The position numbers and the translations under genes were made by a program. Positions 12,049 through 26,109 of a stretch of DNA of 64,000 bases are shown here, piece after piece. This stretch comes from Callorhinus ursinus (Eukaryota; Chordata; Mammalia; Carnivora; Otariidae), in the NCBI RefSeq assembly GCF_003265705.1, contig NW_020312828.1, positions 51,613,048-51,677,047 of the forward strand, written 5' to 3'. Below the pieces are notes generated by a model that was given only the letters and a program-made list of their open reading frames with translations, was not told the DNA's origin and made no database searches. Position 1 is the first letter of the stretch; each line of letters starts with the position of its first letter.

Positions 12049-13859
12049 GTGAGCACCAGACATTTTATGCATGTGAACAGGTGCAGTCTGTCTGAACAGC
12101 CCTGTGAATGCGTGGGTCTGCAGTTACATGCCCCCTTGCTTATAGGACATGCGTATCTTTCTGCTGATTGATGCGGTCATTTTCTCGTGCAGTTTGAACA
12201 TGGAGATGGAAGAGCACTGAGAACCTTCCACAAAGTTAAGTTAGAGAGCAGGCTTGGGGACCATCCATGTCCTGGCCTGAGGAGAGTTAGTCATATGTAT
12301 CTTTGGTTCTCCAGTGTATGAGTTTATGTGCTACCACTTTCATTTTTGCCCCTCTCAGCCAACGCCACTTCTTGTTTATTTGTGTTTCTTCTTTCATGTT
12401 TCCTCCAGGCTTTCAAGTCTCTGACCATGTTCTGTCAGGTTGTTGAGACAGTGGTTGATGTGCCCCCGTAACTACCAAAGCCATTAAGAAAATAGAGGCT
12501 GAGGAGGCTGAGGGAGGACAGATTGCAGTGCAGGTGTGCATTGGCTTTGCGCGTTACTTCGTCTTGGAGGGATTGAACCCCATGTAGAACCCATCAGCTA
12601 AGGAAATAGTAAACTGGGGGTGGAGTCGTGCCAGCACAATGCCCCTTTTTTTGCATAGGGGAGATAAGTCTACCCAGGAAGAGGAGATGGAGGCTTGACC
12701 TTGCTTATTATTTCATTTTAGAGAGATTTGGTCCTATCCAAAAGCCTTAAAAGTAGAGACTATGGCTTCATGGTTTACCAAAGTTACATCAAAGGGGTCA
12801 CATTTTATTTGGTATCTACCACCTCAACCCATTATGGGATGTTTGAAAATTTTGTCTCAGCTACTTTAGTGTTCTTATCTAGAGATCACACTCAAGAGGC
12901 CAGATTTCTAATTCTTATTCCCACATCAATTTTCTGTGTGACTTTGTCAAGACATGTTTTGTGTCTTTGGGTTAGGTTGTATCCTTCAAGCTTGAAGACA
13001 TGCCTCCATGTAGGCCTAGCACCGTTTCAGGATATGGCGACTAAAATCACGCTTTCCCTTTCTGCCATTTTATGTCCTTCTCCTATATCTACTCTCTGGT
13101 CTCCTCTTTCCTGATGAAGATGTTCAAATCTTATTTTTCAAGAGAGAGCAGGCATGGTGTCTTTGAGGATATCAATAGTCAAGTAATAAGAATTGATATA
13201 AGACAGTGTAAACCGTCTTATTTTTAAAACTTACAATAACATGTTTCTAAAAATGAGTTAACTAGAAAAGCCCATAATGTTTACATAACTGACTCTGTTT
13301 TCCAGTGTCCTCTCCTTCCACCCTTTAACATGTCTACCACCTTCTATTGCTTTTCCAACTTACTAACTGGCTAAGAAGAAACGGTATTTTACCTTCAGAA
13401 AATAAAGTTTATCATATAAACTCAATGTTCTTTAAAGATGAGAAAATGAGGGGGAAACAATGACAAGCTTGGCCACATAAATAAAGAGATAAGCCTAGAA
13501 AACAGAAGTCTAAATGGTGAGCTTGGGTTACAGAGAGAGGAAGTGTGAGTTATCATAAATGTCCCTACCACGAGTGAATATTTAATTACTGGACTTGCAA
13601 CAATTTGATTCATAACCAATGCAAATGGCATGTCTATTATGTTAAAAGAGATATCTGAATTGTTAACTTAATGTGTTTTTATAACCCCTCTACTAATTTG
13701 GACCCGTAACTATGTTTTTCAAGGCTGAAATATTAGCAACTATGTAATCGCCTGTATTGAAGGGTTATTTCACAAAACAAGTGTCTTTCAGTATCCCTTA
13801 ATGATATGTGTTGGTAATAACAACAACAACTAAAATCACCCCTTATTGGTAATGCCATA

Positions 13860-13985
13860 TACCAGTCACAAGTGAAGCTTGTTAGGTAGGTGTTCTACTC
13901 TTTATTTTTATGATAAGGGATAGAACCTGAGAGAAGTTAAGGAGCCATGAGCAAGAGGTAGCAGATTCTGCAAATGAAATTATTA
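13860..13985 (-). mobile_element. MIR, diverged
   Basis: TTGTTAGGTAGGTGTTCTAC and AACCTGAGAGAAGTTAAGGA resemble the MIR complement. Confidence 0.45.
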
Positions 13986-14415
13986 ACCTTCTCTTGTGAC
14001 ACTTCAGAATCAGCCTTCAGTTATTCAGAAGGCTACCTGCAGAGGTGCGCCAAATGTTTCGATAGTAATACAGTGGAGTAGTATTTTTACTTCAATTCTC
14101 AGATAATCTCATTTAAGGAAACCATGCCAACTAACCCATCCACCAGCCAATATGCACTTTCATTGAAAGGTATCTTTCGGTGTTTCAATTTATGGGTCAC
14201 ACAATTGAATAAAACCTAGGAGCCCTCATGTGGCTAAGTTGAGTACTACATTTAAGTTTTGCAATGAAGAGCAGTACTGTATTTAAGTAAAATAATATAT
14301 TTAAAATCAAGCAATGATTCTGGGAATTAAAGAATTTTCAAATTAAAAAACTAGAAAATTTTGAAGTTATTTAACTGTCTTTTAGTGGCTGGTGGCACAG
14401 TAGCTTCTCTAGAAA

Positions 14416-14618
14416 TTTTTTTTTAAGATTTTATTTATTTATTTGACAGAGAGAGAGAGAGAGACAGTGAGAGCAGGAACACAAGCAGAGGGGGTGGGAG
14501 AGGGAGAAGCAGGCTTCCCGCTGAGCAGGGAGCCCGATGCGGGGCTCGATCCCAGGACCCTGGGATCATGACCTGAGCCGAAGGCAGACGCTTAACAACT
14601 GAGCCACCCAGGCACCCC
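14416..14618 (-). mobile_element. CAN SINE, young (type A)
   Basis: Full-length complement: TTTTAAGATTTTATTTATTT tail, GA-rich body, CAGGCTTCCCGCTGAGCAGG and GAGCCACCCAGGCACCCC head. CTAGAAATTT is duplicated at both ends. Confidence 0.92.
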
Positions 14619-14949
14619 TAGAAATTTCTTTTGATCTCACAGCTGTTATCCTTCATGGACCTATGTATAGGATCTATTTCCTGTTGAGCGGACTCTAAGA
14701 AAGACATAACAGTATTCTTGTATAGACAGTAGATTCGGGTCCTTAATTATTCGTAGTAATAGAAACATATTAAACCTAATAGCAGCAAAATAATGACATA
14801 GCATAAACTCATTTTTTATAAGAGAATTAATCCATCTTACAAGAAGTATAATAACATTTCATTGATTTGGAATGAGTAGGGGAAAAGCTATTCTCTATTG
14901 ATGTGAAATATATGAATCTAAAGATAAATTAAAAGGAAGTAATCACCCT

Positions 14950-15125
14950 CCTTGCTTTAAACTCCCTTGGCCTCTGACACTTGTCCCCCTGATCTTCCTG
15001 TGTTGGCATATCTGTCTCCATACCAGGTTTCCATTCCTATGGGTAGGGGATGATGCCATTAGTTTCACTGATTCAAGTACTTAGTAGAGTGTGAAGTACA
15101 TAGTGAGTGCTAAATAAGTTTTGAG
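14950..15125 (+). mobile_element. L2-like fragment
   Basis: The ending ACATAGTGAGTGCTAAATAA is typical of the L2 3' end; the upstream part is diverged. Confidence 0.45.
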
Positions 15126-15324
15126 GGTGGGAAAGGGGAGGGAGAAAGGGGGACTAGCAGAGGTTGTGAGGATTAACCTTGCCCTTGCTAGCGGAGGAGA
15201 ACAGGAGGAAATCGGCTAAGAGTTCAGTTTAAGGGGGAGCTTTGGAGGCTTCATTCTAGTTCTTCATGGCTCCTCAGAGAAGGACTGGAACACCTGCTGT
15301 GGAGAACAATGAATCAGATAATGC

Positions 15325-15350
15325 AATCTATCTATCTATCCTATCTATCT
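15325..15350. repeat. (TCTA)n microsatellite, interrupted
   Basis: Short run of CTAT units with one missing base in the middle. Confidence 0.85.
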
Positions 15351-15844
15351 AGATTAGAGTTATCAAAGTCCTCTCTTATTACTTACGCTATTTAAGTGCT
15401 CTCTGAAACTTCACAGAGAAGGCAGACAAGGGTGGAACTTGGCCTTCCCAGGTTCCTGGCTCAGCAGGACTTCCAAACAGGTGTGCTATGTGGGCTCCTT
15501 GGCTCTCAGGTGTCAGAATGAATAATACCTTTGGAGCTGCCCTTCAGCTGAGACCTCTCACTGTCAGGTCCTCACCTTGTCATATGAACTGACAGCCTGC
15601 TCACCTTCTTTAATCTCCTGTTGACTCTCATGGCTCAGTCTTTGCCTTAGAAATTCTATCTGTTTTAATGTCATTGTGACACCTTCTCTTTGTAAAACAC
15701 CACCTGTGGTGAATCAGTCAGTGTTCTTTACACAGTAATTTCCACTTACATTCAGATGAATGAATTCTGGGTTTATTTGGGGCATATGTATAACTCAAAC
15801 TCTTCCACATATGAAAATATGTTCATTTATGAGTCTATTCATTA

Positions 15845-15975
15845 ATTCAATTATATTTATTGAATGCCCACCACATGCCAGGCCTTATTTGAAGTTCTGC
15901 TAATAAAAGAATAAATAAGACCAAGTCCATGCCCTCGGGTGCTTATATTCTAGTGGGGAGGACGGGCTATAAATG
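15845..15975 (-). mobile_element. L2-like fragment
   Basis: TTATTGAATGCCCACCACAT and GCTTATATTCTAGTGGGGAG are the complement of the L2 3' end. Confidence 0.65.
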
Positions 15976-16448
15976 ATCAGAAAGTTAACACATTGTCAAG
16001 GAAGGATAAGTATTTAAAGAAAAAAAACAGGTTAAGAGAGAAAGGTGATAGAAAAGTTACTCTGTAAAATGTGTTTAAATCTTATACAGTTTTTATTTGA
16101 TGAATTTTGTCAGATGACCTATACAGTTCTGAGAAATCAATTAGCATGGTTTCAATTACAGGGCATTAGATGTGTTCATAATACATTTTTCAAAGAGTTG
16201 TTTTTTGCTTTCCTTGCATAGAATTAGGTTTTGAAAAGACTAATGGAATTGACATTTGCAGCATGAAGAAGCAAATGATTGAGGGGAAATTTAATGACCC
16301 TCAAGCTTCCCAGCATTGTTGAAAGAAGGGGTGTGCAGATGTTTTTCATTTCTACCAAGAAAAGAATAAGACACGACACGTGTCTCTAGTATAGAATATA
16401 AAGAATGTGACACGTTTTAGTATATGTTACCGGAAAGTTTGCTTTTTG

Positions 16449-16642
16449 TTTTTTTTTTAAGATTTTTATTTATTTATTTGAGAGAGAGAGAACGAGAGAT
16501 AGCACGAGAGGGAAGAGGGTTAGAGGGAGAAGCAGACTCCCTGCCAAGCAGGGAGCCCGATAAGGGACTCGATCCCGGGACTCCAGGATCATGACCTGAG
16601 CCGAAGGCAGTCGCTTAACCAACTAAGCCACCCAGGCGCCCC
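16449..16642 (-). mobile_element. CAN SINE, young (type B)
   Basis: Full-length complement with the AGGGAAGAGGGTTAGAGGGA body and GACTCCAGGATCATGACC, which mark a second SINE subtype in this window. Confidence 0.92.
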
Positions 16643-16834
16643 TGTTTGTTTTTTAAAGTACAGCTCTTACCTCTTTAGAATGGTTCAGGAGTCAATTTGC
16701 CTAGAGGGAAGGTGATAAGACCAGCTCTCAAAGATCCTAAATGATTTTGATCAATGTCAGGAAGGCCCTGATGTACTCATTCCACGTGCTTATTAATCCC
16801 CTCCTTTTGCTCACGTGATCAGCTGTCAGTGGTG

Positions 16835-17050
16835 AGATAACTGGCAGCGGAATCTGATGTCCAAGTTGGAATCCCAATCCTCTTGGTAGTTATATGAGCA
16901 TGCATAGGTACTTAGACTCTCAAAGCTCAGTGTCTTCACATCCTTCCTTTTTTACTGAAAATGCTGTTGTGAGGAGTAGGTGAAATAGTCTGCATGAATG
17001 ATCGTACTCGTGCTTGGAATGGGGAAGTTCTCCATCAGAGTTAGTGAGCT
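16835..17050 (+). mobile_element. MIR, diverged
   Basis: GGAATCTGATGTCCAAGTTG through TTAGACTCTCAAAGCTCAGT resemble MIR in direct orientation. Confidence 0.45.
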
Positions 17051-17184
17051 TGTTGTTGCTGTCGCTGGGCATCAAGTAAGCAGCCAGCACACGTGATCCC
17101 TGGGTGGGATGTGAAGCTTAACCTGGAACTTATGTGATGCAAGCCTCTTATCTTTTTTTTTTTTTTAGCCTCCTCCTATCTTTT

Positions 17185-17440
17185 GATCCTTGTAGATCTG
17201 GTCAACTTCTCTGTCCTGCTTCAAAAACCCTGCAGTGGTCCTTCACTTTCCCCAGAAAATAAGATTGTTGCTCTATAGCCCTTTCGTATTCTGCCCTGAC
17301 TTACTCTCCAGCTTTCTCTCAGACCCCAGCGCTACACTTTAGCCAAGCCAAATTCCTTATGGTTTCCCAAAGGTGTCCTTATGTGTGCTATATCACGAGC
17401 TTGATGCTAGCTCTTCTTTCCACCTAGAATAGTGTTGGAA
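17185..17440 (+). mobile_element. L2-like fragment
   Basis: Phrases such as AAACCCTGCAGTGGTCCTTC and GCCCTGACTTACTCTCCAGC resemble diverged L2. The T-run before it (17153-17166) is not part of it. Confidence 0.5.
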
Positions 17441-20400
17441 TTCAACCGAAACTTCCCTTACAACCAGCCATACTTTCCCCAAATCTGACCAACATGAATA
17501 GATTTCAAAGCATTTTAACATACCTACATTGTCGTTGAATTCAGTGATTGCTTTAACATTGTTTCAGGATAAGTGGAACATATATTCTGACCACCATGCT
17601 GCATTCTGTAGAATTAAGTCTCTGAAAGTTGAATGACTTATTCATGATCACACTCTAAATAGTGGCAAAGCCAGGGGAAGAATCTACATAGACGGCTAAT
17701 AGTAAAGAGCTTATCATCTAGCTACACATTTTCAGATTACATTCTCTTCTCAGAAGCAAAACAAAAATGAAACTACATTGTTAGCAGAGATGTCAGTGAG
17801 TGGTTCCCCAATGCAAGTTCATTCCATTGATGGTGAAACAGATCCATTAAAAAAGAATACTAGTTTTTCATCAAATTAGATTTATTCAACTAAAGTGACT
17901 GTCCGTTCCTTTTTTCCTTTTTTCCTCTCTTGCTCTGTCTCTTTTTCCTCCTCCCTTCCTCCTTCTATTCCATTTTTGCCCTCTTCTTTCCTGCCTCCTT
18001 CCTTGTGTTAAAATGAACTGCCTTTTGTGAAATGATGCCATAGTATATATATTGGTTTGGTATAGACTTTTTCAATCAGATTTGTTCTTTTTAAATCTCC
18101 TTGCTTCTCAAAATTAAGTTGGGAAATGTCCCCCAGAATATTCTTTTGAAATCTTACCAGTCTGTGAAATTGTAAAATCTGAAATCTAATGTTCTTGTCT
18201 TTTGCCCTGCCTTCGGGATAGAATGCCTTCAACATTGCGAGCTTAATAAAGCACAGTTAAATACAGATTTGTATTTTACTAACCCTGGGCTGCTTACATA
18301 TTAAAAAGAGAGCCCACAGAATTAGGGGTTCCCTGGGAATTCTTCTGAGTAATTGGCAAAACTAAAACAATAATAACTAGTTTGGAAACTCTAAAAAGAG
18401 AAAAGCAAGACACATATTTTAACTGCTTTTTAATTGCGGTACACCAGGCATTTTAAAATATCATCACATAACTTGTATGCCTCTCATTTTGAAGCCAGAC
18501 TTTTTAATTATAAGAATAAAAAAGAGCAACACTAAAGTGAAAAATACTGTAACAAGAGAGAAAAAAAAAATGGAAAAGACTAATCTTGCTGGAGGCGACA
18601 CATTCTGCAGCATGAAACTAGGTCACCCCTGAACCAGAACCTTCTCTTCAAGCTAGAAGAATCTTCATGTAAAAGCAGAAAGTCTCTGTGATTTAATCAG
18701 CAGAACCATCTTGGCATACAGGTCACTGCCTATAAGCACAGAAACTAAAATGGATAACTGCTCTCAGGGTTCAAATTAAATTATGTTCTTCAGAAAAATG
18801 ACTTTGTTTTGAAGTTTGTTCTGACAGTTTGATGACTTCTTCTATTTTCTGAGTCACAAGAATATGGAGGGAAAATTATTCCATTGCTGAGGTTCCTGGT
18901 GTTACATGAAAGCTGAAATTCTCTACATGGACCTGGGCTTTTCACAAATTTTGAAGCCCGTTGCGTGTGTAGAAGTGTTATTTCTTTTCCTTTTTATGTG
19001 TATTGCATAAGAATGTGCAGTTTTTATTAAGGTAGTCAATTTAAAGATATTGAGAACCTAAGTTCAATTTTTTGTTCATTTGTAGGGTAAATAGCCCTAG
19101 GGATTCAATATGTGAGAGTCTGTGTCTGTGTGTATGTGTTGAAGAGGTATTTAGTTGGGTTTTTATTTCATGTCATTTTTTTACTTATTCCATTTAAAAC
19201 CCACTTTAAAACAGGAAGGCTAGGAAAACCAACCAGCAGAAACTCCTTTTCAACTCTAGAATAAATATGAAAGCTTTACATCTTCCTAAAGACATTAGAT
19301 ATTTTTTTTTACTGAACATTTATACAATTTTAAACTTTACTAACTGGCAGTAGATGTACTCAGAAGGAAGAAAAGTGTTCATCTGATATCCCTATAGATT
19401 GGTAGTGCCTATAGTATGCCAGAGAAGTCTGCCAACTCTAATTTTCCTGCGTTCGTACCATATTTTATACAGCCGCCTTATTCTTTTTGCCCTAATTCTG
19501 TGATTGTTCTCTGTCAGAAGTAATCAACCCAAGATCAAGAAACAGCTTCATCATGGCTGTGATAAATGGATTAAGAAATGTCAGTAACCCTCAGGTTTCC
19601 CTGAACAGCTTATATTGGTACTGTTAACCTCAAAGATAAAACTGGCAGTTATTTTACCACCAGAAGTGTGCTAATTCTGTAATAGCAGAGAACTGCAGTT
19701 CAGGATAAGCCTAGAGAAGACCAGAGAGTAAAGGAGAGGAATGCTTTTCTATAGAGGAAAAGAGGGCGTGGGGAGGGCTGTTGGAGTAAACTGGGAGTTT
19801 GAAGAGTTGTGGTTTTTTGTGGGCCTGAGTTGTGACAGCCTCTCATTGGCTGGGCTAGTCCCAGGGAGAAGAAAAGCCTTTCTTCTTCCTGTGGGTTAGT
19901 AAAGCAGAATGGACTAGCAAGGTTTGTCTCTTCCTCTTGGGTCTGCAGTTAAGGACTAGTGGCAAGGCATGCGCGCTCCCCCCTGCTGGTCTTCCCATTC
20001 CATTTTAAATGAGGTTTCCTTCAATTTTGCACAGAATCGTGTTTGAGTTGCAGTATAATCATCATAACTTACTAAAAACAAATTATACCTGTCAATTTAC
20101 TTAATGATTTCTAAACAGCCTAATTAAAACTGGTTAGAATTGTGGAATAATTAAAATGGACATTGTTTCATGGTTGAGAAATAATCATGATCCTGTTTGA
20201 AGTTTGCTAAATCCCTATTAAAATAAGACCTTTAGCACTGTCAGCCATCAAAACTTGCCCTTTCCACACACCGGGACTTGTAGGAATGCTTCATTTCAAT
20301 GAAACATGACTGGGGAAGAGAATGACAGATTACTAAGAAAGACCCACTTTATTTTAAACATTTAATGATTGAATTAATGGCAATTTGAACAGTAAAATAT

Positions 20401-20474
20401 GTTCTAAAGAGTATGAATTTTAAAAGCTTCTAAGGATTTTGCACATTCAGAAATAAAGTTTCTGGGATCTCCTG

Positions 20475-20498
20475 ATTTTTTTTTTTTTTTTTTTTTTA
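20475..20498. repeat. Poly(T) tract
   Basis: About 24 T in a row with no SINE or LINE body attached that I can see. Confidence 0.85.
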
Positions 20499-21035
20499 CT
20501 TCCCAATTCATACTAATGACATTTTCTTCACACATTAAAATTAAAAAAAAATAAGGATTTATGTTTTTTAATGAAACAGTGGCCATGTTCACAAGTCTGA
20601 CCAAAAGAATATTACTTAGAAGAATAAAAATAGTTAAAAGCCAGGCACAATATTCCCCCTGGAATATTTCCATTGCTATTTCTGCCACACATTTTGAAAC
20701 TGCTTTGACTACTGTTGATTACTTTGAACAATTCAATTATAAACGTTTCGGTAACCATTTGTAATAGCTTTACAATAAATCATGTGCACATCTACATGCA
20801 AGCAGGCTTTTAGTGAGCTATTTTGAAACTTCACTAATTCAAACTTTGAGATCAGTTGGACAGACTATGAGATTAAAAATCTCGTGTTAGTACAATCTAT
20901 GAATAAAGAGCTGTATGGATCTGTAATGGAAACATAAGCTCAGCATATAGAAAATATTGTGTTCAGCAAATTAGCTGAAGCAACAGTTTTTTACTAGGCA
21001 AATACCTACTGAGAAATTAATGAGCTGGTTTTATT

Positions 21036-21229
21036 TTAATTTTTTTAAAGGATTTTACTTATTTATTTATTTGAGAGAGAGAGCAGGGAGAGGAGCAGAG
21101 GCAGAGGGACAATGCGACTCCCTGCCAAGCACAGAGCCCAGCGCAGGGCTCAGTCTCATGACCCTGAGATCATGACCTGAGCGGAAATCCAGTTAGGTGC
21201 TTAACCAACTGAGCCACCCAGGCGCCCCA
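21036..21229 (-). mobile_element. CAN SINE
   Basis: Complement of the tail and head (GAGCCACCCAGGCGCCCC). TGAGCTGGTTTTA is duplicated at 21021-21033 and 21231-21243. Confidence 0.9.
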
Positions 21230-21603
21230 GTGAGCTGGTTTTAAAGTCATGTTGTCTATTAATTAACCTATTTCATGTTGCTATGTATGTTAAAGTTAAA
21301 CATCTTCAAAATATTACATAAATAAGTCTTTATTAGTACTTTAGATGGATACTTCCTTGGGGAGAAAGCCTGTATTGTCTCTGTTATCATGTCCAACAAA
21401 CCTTAGTATCACATTGCCGCTGTTCTGTTTGGTCATTTCTTTGGTAAACCTCTTTCATAAATTGGAATCTTAAGTCTTCTGGTACATTTTGTCTTATGGA
21501 AGAACTGACAGGCATTTATTTTAAAAGAACTGTGTTGTAATATTAAAAACATTACATATTCAGTATGTAGAAAATGGCCCATCATCAGATAAATCAGTAA
21601 GAC

Positions 21604-21804
21604 TTTTTTAAAATTTTTATTTATTTTTAAGGATTTATTTATTTATTTGAGAGAGAGAAAAAACGCAAACAGGGGAGGGGCAGAGGGAGAGGAAGAGAGA
21701 GGATCCTTAAGCAGATTCCCCGCTGAGCGCAGAGCCCTACACAGGCTCTAGCTCATGACTCCAGCTGAACCAAGAGTTGGACGCTCAACCCACTAAGCCA
21801 CTGA
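21604..21804 (-). mobile_element. CAN SINE, old, head truncated
   Basis: A diverged T-rich tail, a GAGAGAGAG body and a CTCAACCCACTAAGCCACT remnant are present, but the final CCAGGCGCCCC is lost. The DNA to about 21860 is T-rich. Confidence 0.75.
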
Positions 21805-22854
21805 AAAAGGGGCTGAAAAAGCCACTTTTTTTCTTTCTTTTTTTTTAAGTTTTTTTTTTTTATTTTGAAATCTGTAAGACTTTAAATAGTGCCTGTCTGC
21901 CTGCTGCATTATAATATTTTCTTTTTGCTAGCATTTGCAGTCAAGGATCCTTGGACTTTATATGTTGCTTAAATTTTAATACATTGCTAGAAGGGACATT
22001 GATTTCCTCTCATAGTTCTCAAAGCCATAGGAGGCAAAAATTGCCATCAATAGTATATTGGAGATAAAATATCCTAGGTGCTCCCAGAGAGTTGAACTTT
22101 ATGACTGTTTGTTGAGTGTCTCACAGACCCATTCAAAATAATTTCTTTCCAATTAGGTAATTTCAGTGTCTTTGAGGTCTTTCAAGTGAGTCAAGTATAG
22201 CAGAAGCAGTAGAATAATATTTACTCTAAGAAACAGGATATCTGGAATGCTGTTTGGGGCTACAGAGTTTCACTTCCTGCCTTAAATAATTTTGTCAAAT
22301 TACAGATCTTTTCTCTCACGAGAAACATTCTTGTAAATACACATAGGGTAAATGGGATGGGATGGGTATCGCCAAAAAGATGCTTTAAAATTAAAAAAAA
22401 ATAAAAGGAATATAAATAATAATAATAATTCCCTCTCTCCATGCTCTCACATTTATTTTTCACCTCCACCCCTATATAAGCCTATCTAAACTTTAATTCA
22501 ATGGGTAGTTTTAAGAACGCTTATTCAAAAAAAATTTTAAAAATGGATGAATGAGCATTCATTCACTTAATAAGTGATTGAGTACCATTGACAAGTGCCA
22601 TTAGTTGGAAATGAGGCTTGAGAAAGATGAGGGGCCAGATAATGGGGGTCTTGTGTTCTATACTATGGAATTTGGACTTAATCTTGATACTTTGGGAATT
22701 GTTGAAGGGTTCTGCCCACGGGGTTGCCTTGATAAGGTTGCTTTATAGAGAGATGTTTCAAGCATCATATGGAGGATGCATTGGGTGTACATATGCCTAG
22801 AGGCAGAAAAATCTTTCAGACATATGGTGTAAGGGCTGAATAGATAAATATATT

Positions 22855-23105
22855 GTACAGTTTAAGAGCTTTGGCTCTGGGATTACAGTGTTTGAATCCT
22901 AGCTTGGCCGTTCTGAGTAGCTCTGTGATTTTGGACAAGTCACTTAACCTCTCTGAACTTCTGATTTTCATTTGGGAAGAGAGATTACCCTGTACCACTT
23001 AGGTTTGTAATAAGGTTTATTACAAAATAAGGTTTATTATATGAGATAATGTGTACAGATTGCTTAATAGATACTGGCATAGAGTTGGCATGCAGTAAAT
23101 GTTAA
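22855..23105 (+). mobile_element. MIR
   Basis: GAGCTTTGGCTCTGGGATTA, GACAAGTCACTTAACCTCTC and the following 3' part form a nearly complete MIR. Confidence 0.75.
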
Positions 23106-23122
23106 ATAACAAGCAAAGTATT

Positions 23123-23294
23123 GGGGCACCTGGATGACTCAGTCAGTTAAGATCTGACTCTTGATTTCGGCTCAGATCATCATCTCAGGGTCGTGATTCT
23201 GCTTAAGATTCTCTCTCTCCCTCTCCCTCTGCCCCTCCACCCCCTTGGGTGTGCATGCATGCTCTCTTTCTCTTAAGAAAATAAAAAATAAAAA
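23123..23294 (+). mobile_element. CAN SINE, old, internally shortened
   Basis: The head GGGGCACCTGGATGACTCAG and an A-rich tail are present. The middle lacks the usual GGGCTCCCTGCTC block. Confidence 0.8.
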
Positions 23295-23689
23295 TCCAAG
23301 TATCAAAATAATATTAATAAAGAGTGATGAGAGTCTGAAATAAGCCAGAGGCAATGTGACAAGAAAAAATTACAGAGTGATGATCTAGAAATCTAGAGGA
23401 ATTGGTGATCAACTGGAAATGAAGGAAAGGGAAGATGCTCCAGCTGGTGCTATAGTTTCAGGTTTTAAATACTAAAACAACAATAGCTAGCATTTTTTGA
23501 TGAAGAAGATATATCTTCTTTTATAAACAAAGTGAATGTCTCTAGGGGCCAGAAAAGGGGCAAAAGCACATAACAATAAATTAACATTAAAGCCATGGCC
23601 TTTTGAGCTCTGGTTCAGAAATAGGGGCAGCCAGGAACTCAATTTCAGTAGCGTGACTAGGATTAGAAGGACCTATGAACTGTCAGAAG

Positions 23690-23980
23690 CAAGTGGAATT
23701 CAAGAGAACGTGACCACTAAATGCAGTGTGGGATCCTGGATAGGATCCTGGAACAGAAAAAGGACAATGGGTAAAAAGTAAGGAAATCTAGATGAAGTAT
23801 GGACTTTAGTTAATAGTAATATATCAATATTAATGCATTAATTATAACAAATGTAACATCTGAAATATGATGTTAATCATTGGGGAAATTGGATGGTGGA
23901 GTATATGAGAACTCTATACCATCTTAACAGCTTTTTGGTAAATATAAAAACTATTCTCAAATAGAGACGTTTCTTAAAAA
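23690..23980 (+). mobile_element. Old LINE-like 3' fragment
   Basis: The run AAATGCAGTGTGGGATCCTG with a repeated GGATCCTGGAACAGAAAAAG-type block resembles the same ancient L1-like 3' family as 46449-46899. Confidence 0.5.
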
Positions 23981-25587
23981 AAAAAAAAAAAAGAGGACAC
24001 CATGCATGGGAGAATAGATCCCTATTCACTTCTTTGAACTTGACCTAAGCAGGGATTCCCAACCATAAAAGGAGGCTGGAAAAAGCTGTGATATTACCCA
24101 CCACAGGTTGTGGCTCATAGCAAGCTTCAGAGGCCAGAGGAAAAAGAGAGAGACCTGCCACCTGGACCTATAAGAAGCCACCCATTCATTCCTTATTTTG
24201 AACTGTTTTCTCCCCACTGACAGCACAGGATGCGAACCACCAATAGAAGACTTTTTTTCTGGAATGGAAGTCTCAGAGGGCACGTAGAGATAAACACAAA
24301 ATAGCTAGATGGAAAGAGAAGACACGAGAGAGAAGGAAAAGAGTAAGAAAAAATGTGAAAAACCTAAAAGTTTCCTCTCAAAAGGATCCCAACACTAAAA
24401 TTTAAGTACAGGAGGAAAGCTAGAACTGAGAAAATCAACAAAATCAACAATTGGGTGAGGAATTGGCTCTTGATATAAAGAAAAAAACTAATTCTTAAAA
24501 TGATGTTATGTCTCATTTGAGGCTTCTAGGATAACTATTGAGTTTCAAATTTGAATGTCCAGGTGAATGAGGTTACTATTTACAAAGATGGAAAATACTC
24601 CAGGGATAGCTTTTAAAATGGGATATTGAGTTCATTTGTGGGTCGACTGAGCTTAAAGTACCTGTGGAAATAGGCAGTTGGATCTGCTGTTCTGATGCTC
24701 AGGAGTTAGGTTTAGAATAAAGTCATCAAATCAAATTGGCACGTAGGCATGCGGGAGTTTCTTAAGACGAGTGAATAGAGCGAGAAGAGTCTTAACCAAA
24801 ACATAAGGGATAAGAAGAGGCCAGTGGCTGCAGAGGGAACTGAGAAAGGATGGTCAAGGGCAGAGGAGGCAGTCCTGGCATCCTCCAGCTCTATACTCCA
24901 GTAGGTTTGTCCCTTCTCAGCATCTACTAGTCATTTAGGAGAGAGATGAAACTATGTCATTCATACTAACCGAAGTGCGAAAGTAGATTATCATGATGGG
25001 ACCTTGACATGCTAACATTAAAGAATACAGGTGTGCTTGAAAGCTGTGTTGGAGGTGGGTAGAGAATATTCTTTATCGAAAGAAAGAAGGGGCAGTGGCT
25101 TCTCTTTGGTTTCATTCTTTGTTCATCACTTACCATTTACGTTTACTGGAGTAATAATATGTGTCGAGAAAAATCGGATGAACTGGGATTGATGTCTAAG
25201 TATCACATTGGAAACCTGTTGACGTTAAAGCAAATGGTTTTTATCTGATTTAGAAAAAGTCAATATATCTCAAAACATCTTTTTCCAGTATTGAATCAGT
25301 ATTCATGAGTCTCTCCTTTTTGTTAAATCACACTTATGATTCATTCTGCTTAAACACCCTATTTATTGCAGAGTCATACCACATCACACGGTCTGAGAAC
25401 TTTCTCTTACATTATTTTGGGACTTGCAAAGAACTTAAGGATGAGCACCAGACAGCAAATGACTCAGAGTCTAAAGGCAGTTTCATGATACACCACCTGA
25501 ATGGTGAGGGGAAAGGTTTGGTTTTACTTTTCATCAGCACGACTCAGAGGGGAAAGGTTTAATGCCTTAAAACTATTCTAAGGAATT

Positions 25588-25730
25588 GCTCTCTGCATTT
25601 TAGTGTGCATTGGAGAATCTTATTAAAACACAGGTGCTGATTCAGCAGACCTGTGGTAGGGCCACGATTTTGCATTTATAACAAGATTTCAGGTGATGCT
25701 GATGCTTCTGGTCCATGAAAAGTAAGGGTA
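25588..25730 (+). mobile_element. MER5A-like DNA transposon relic
   Basis: TTAGTGTGCATTGGAGAATC and CAGGTGATGCTGATGCTTCT are characteristic of MER5A (hAT-Charlie). Confidence 0.7.
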
Positions 25731-26109
25731 GTCTATAAGGGCCTGAAGGCTTTCTTCATTTGGCAAGACATAGAACATACATCTCACTATTTGGACCCAA
25801 ATTCTTATTCTGGACCAAGAATTTATCATTAAGACTTGTGTTCCTTTCTCAAAACAAACTGCTTAGCTCCCAGCCCTTAATACCTATGGTATAAGAAACT
25901 TTCAGAATAAGAACGTGGATGTCCTGTCACAGTACACATACACAGTTTTCATGTTACAAAATACACAAACTACCACACTGTATTAATAGATCAAATTGTA
26001 TTGTTAACATTGGAGCATTGGAGACATGTTAGCTGTTCCTGAATTTGATTAGTCAAGAGCATGAGCATGACTGTGTCGTGTAATTTACTGAAGAGCAAAG
26101 GAAGTAACA

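Noticed and set aside
12728..13114. 128-codon open frame on the + strand downstream of the OXR1 exon
   Set aside because: No recognisable domain, no splice context, and a composition of ordinary AT-rich intron. It is the longest of many chance frames.
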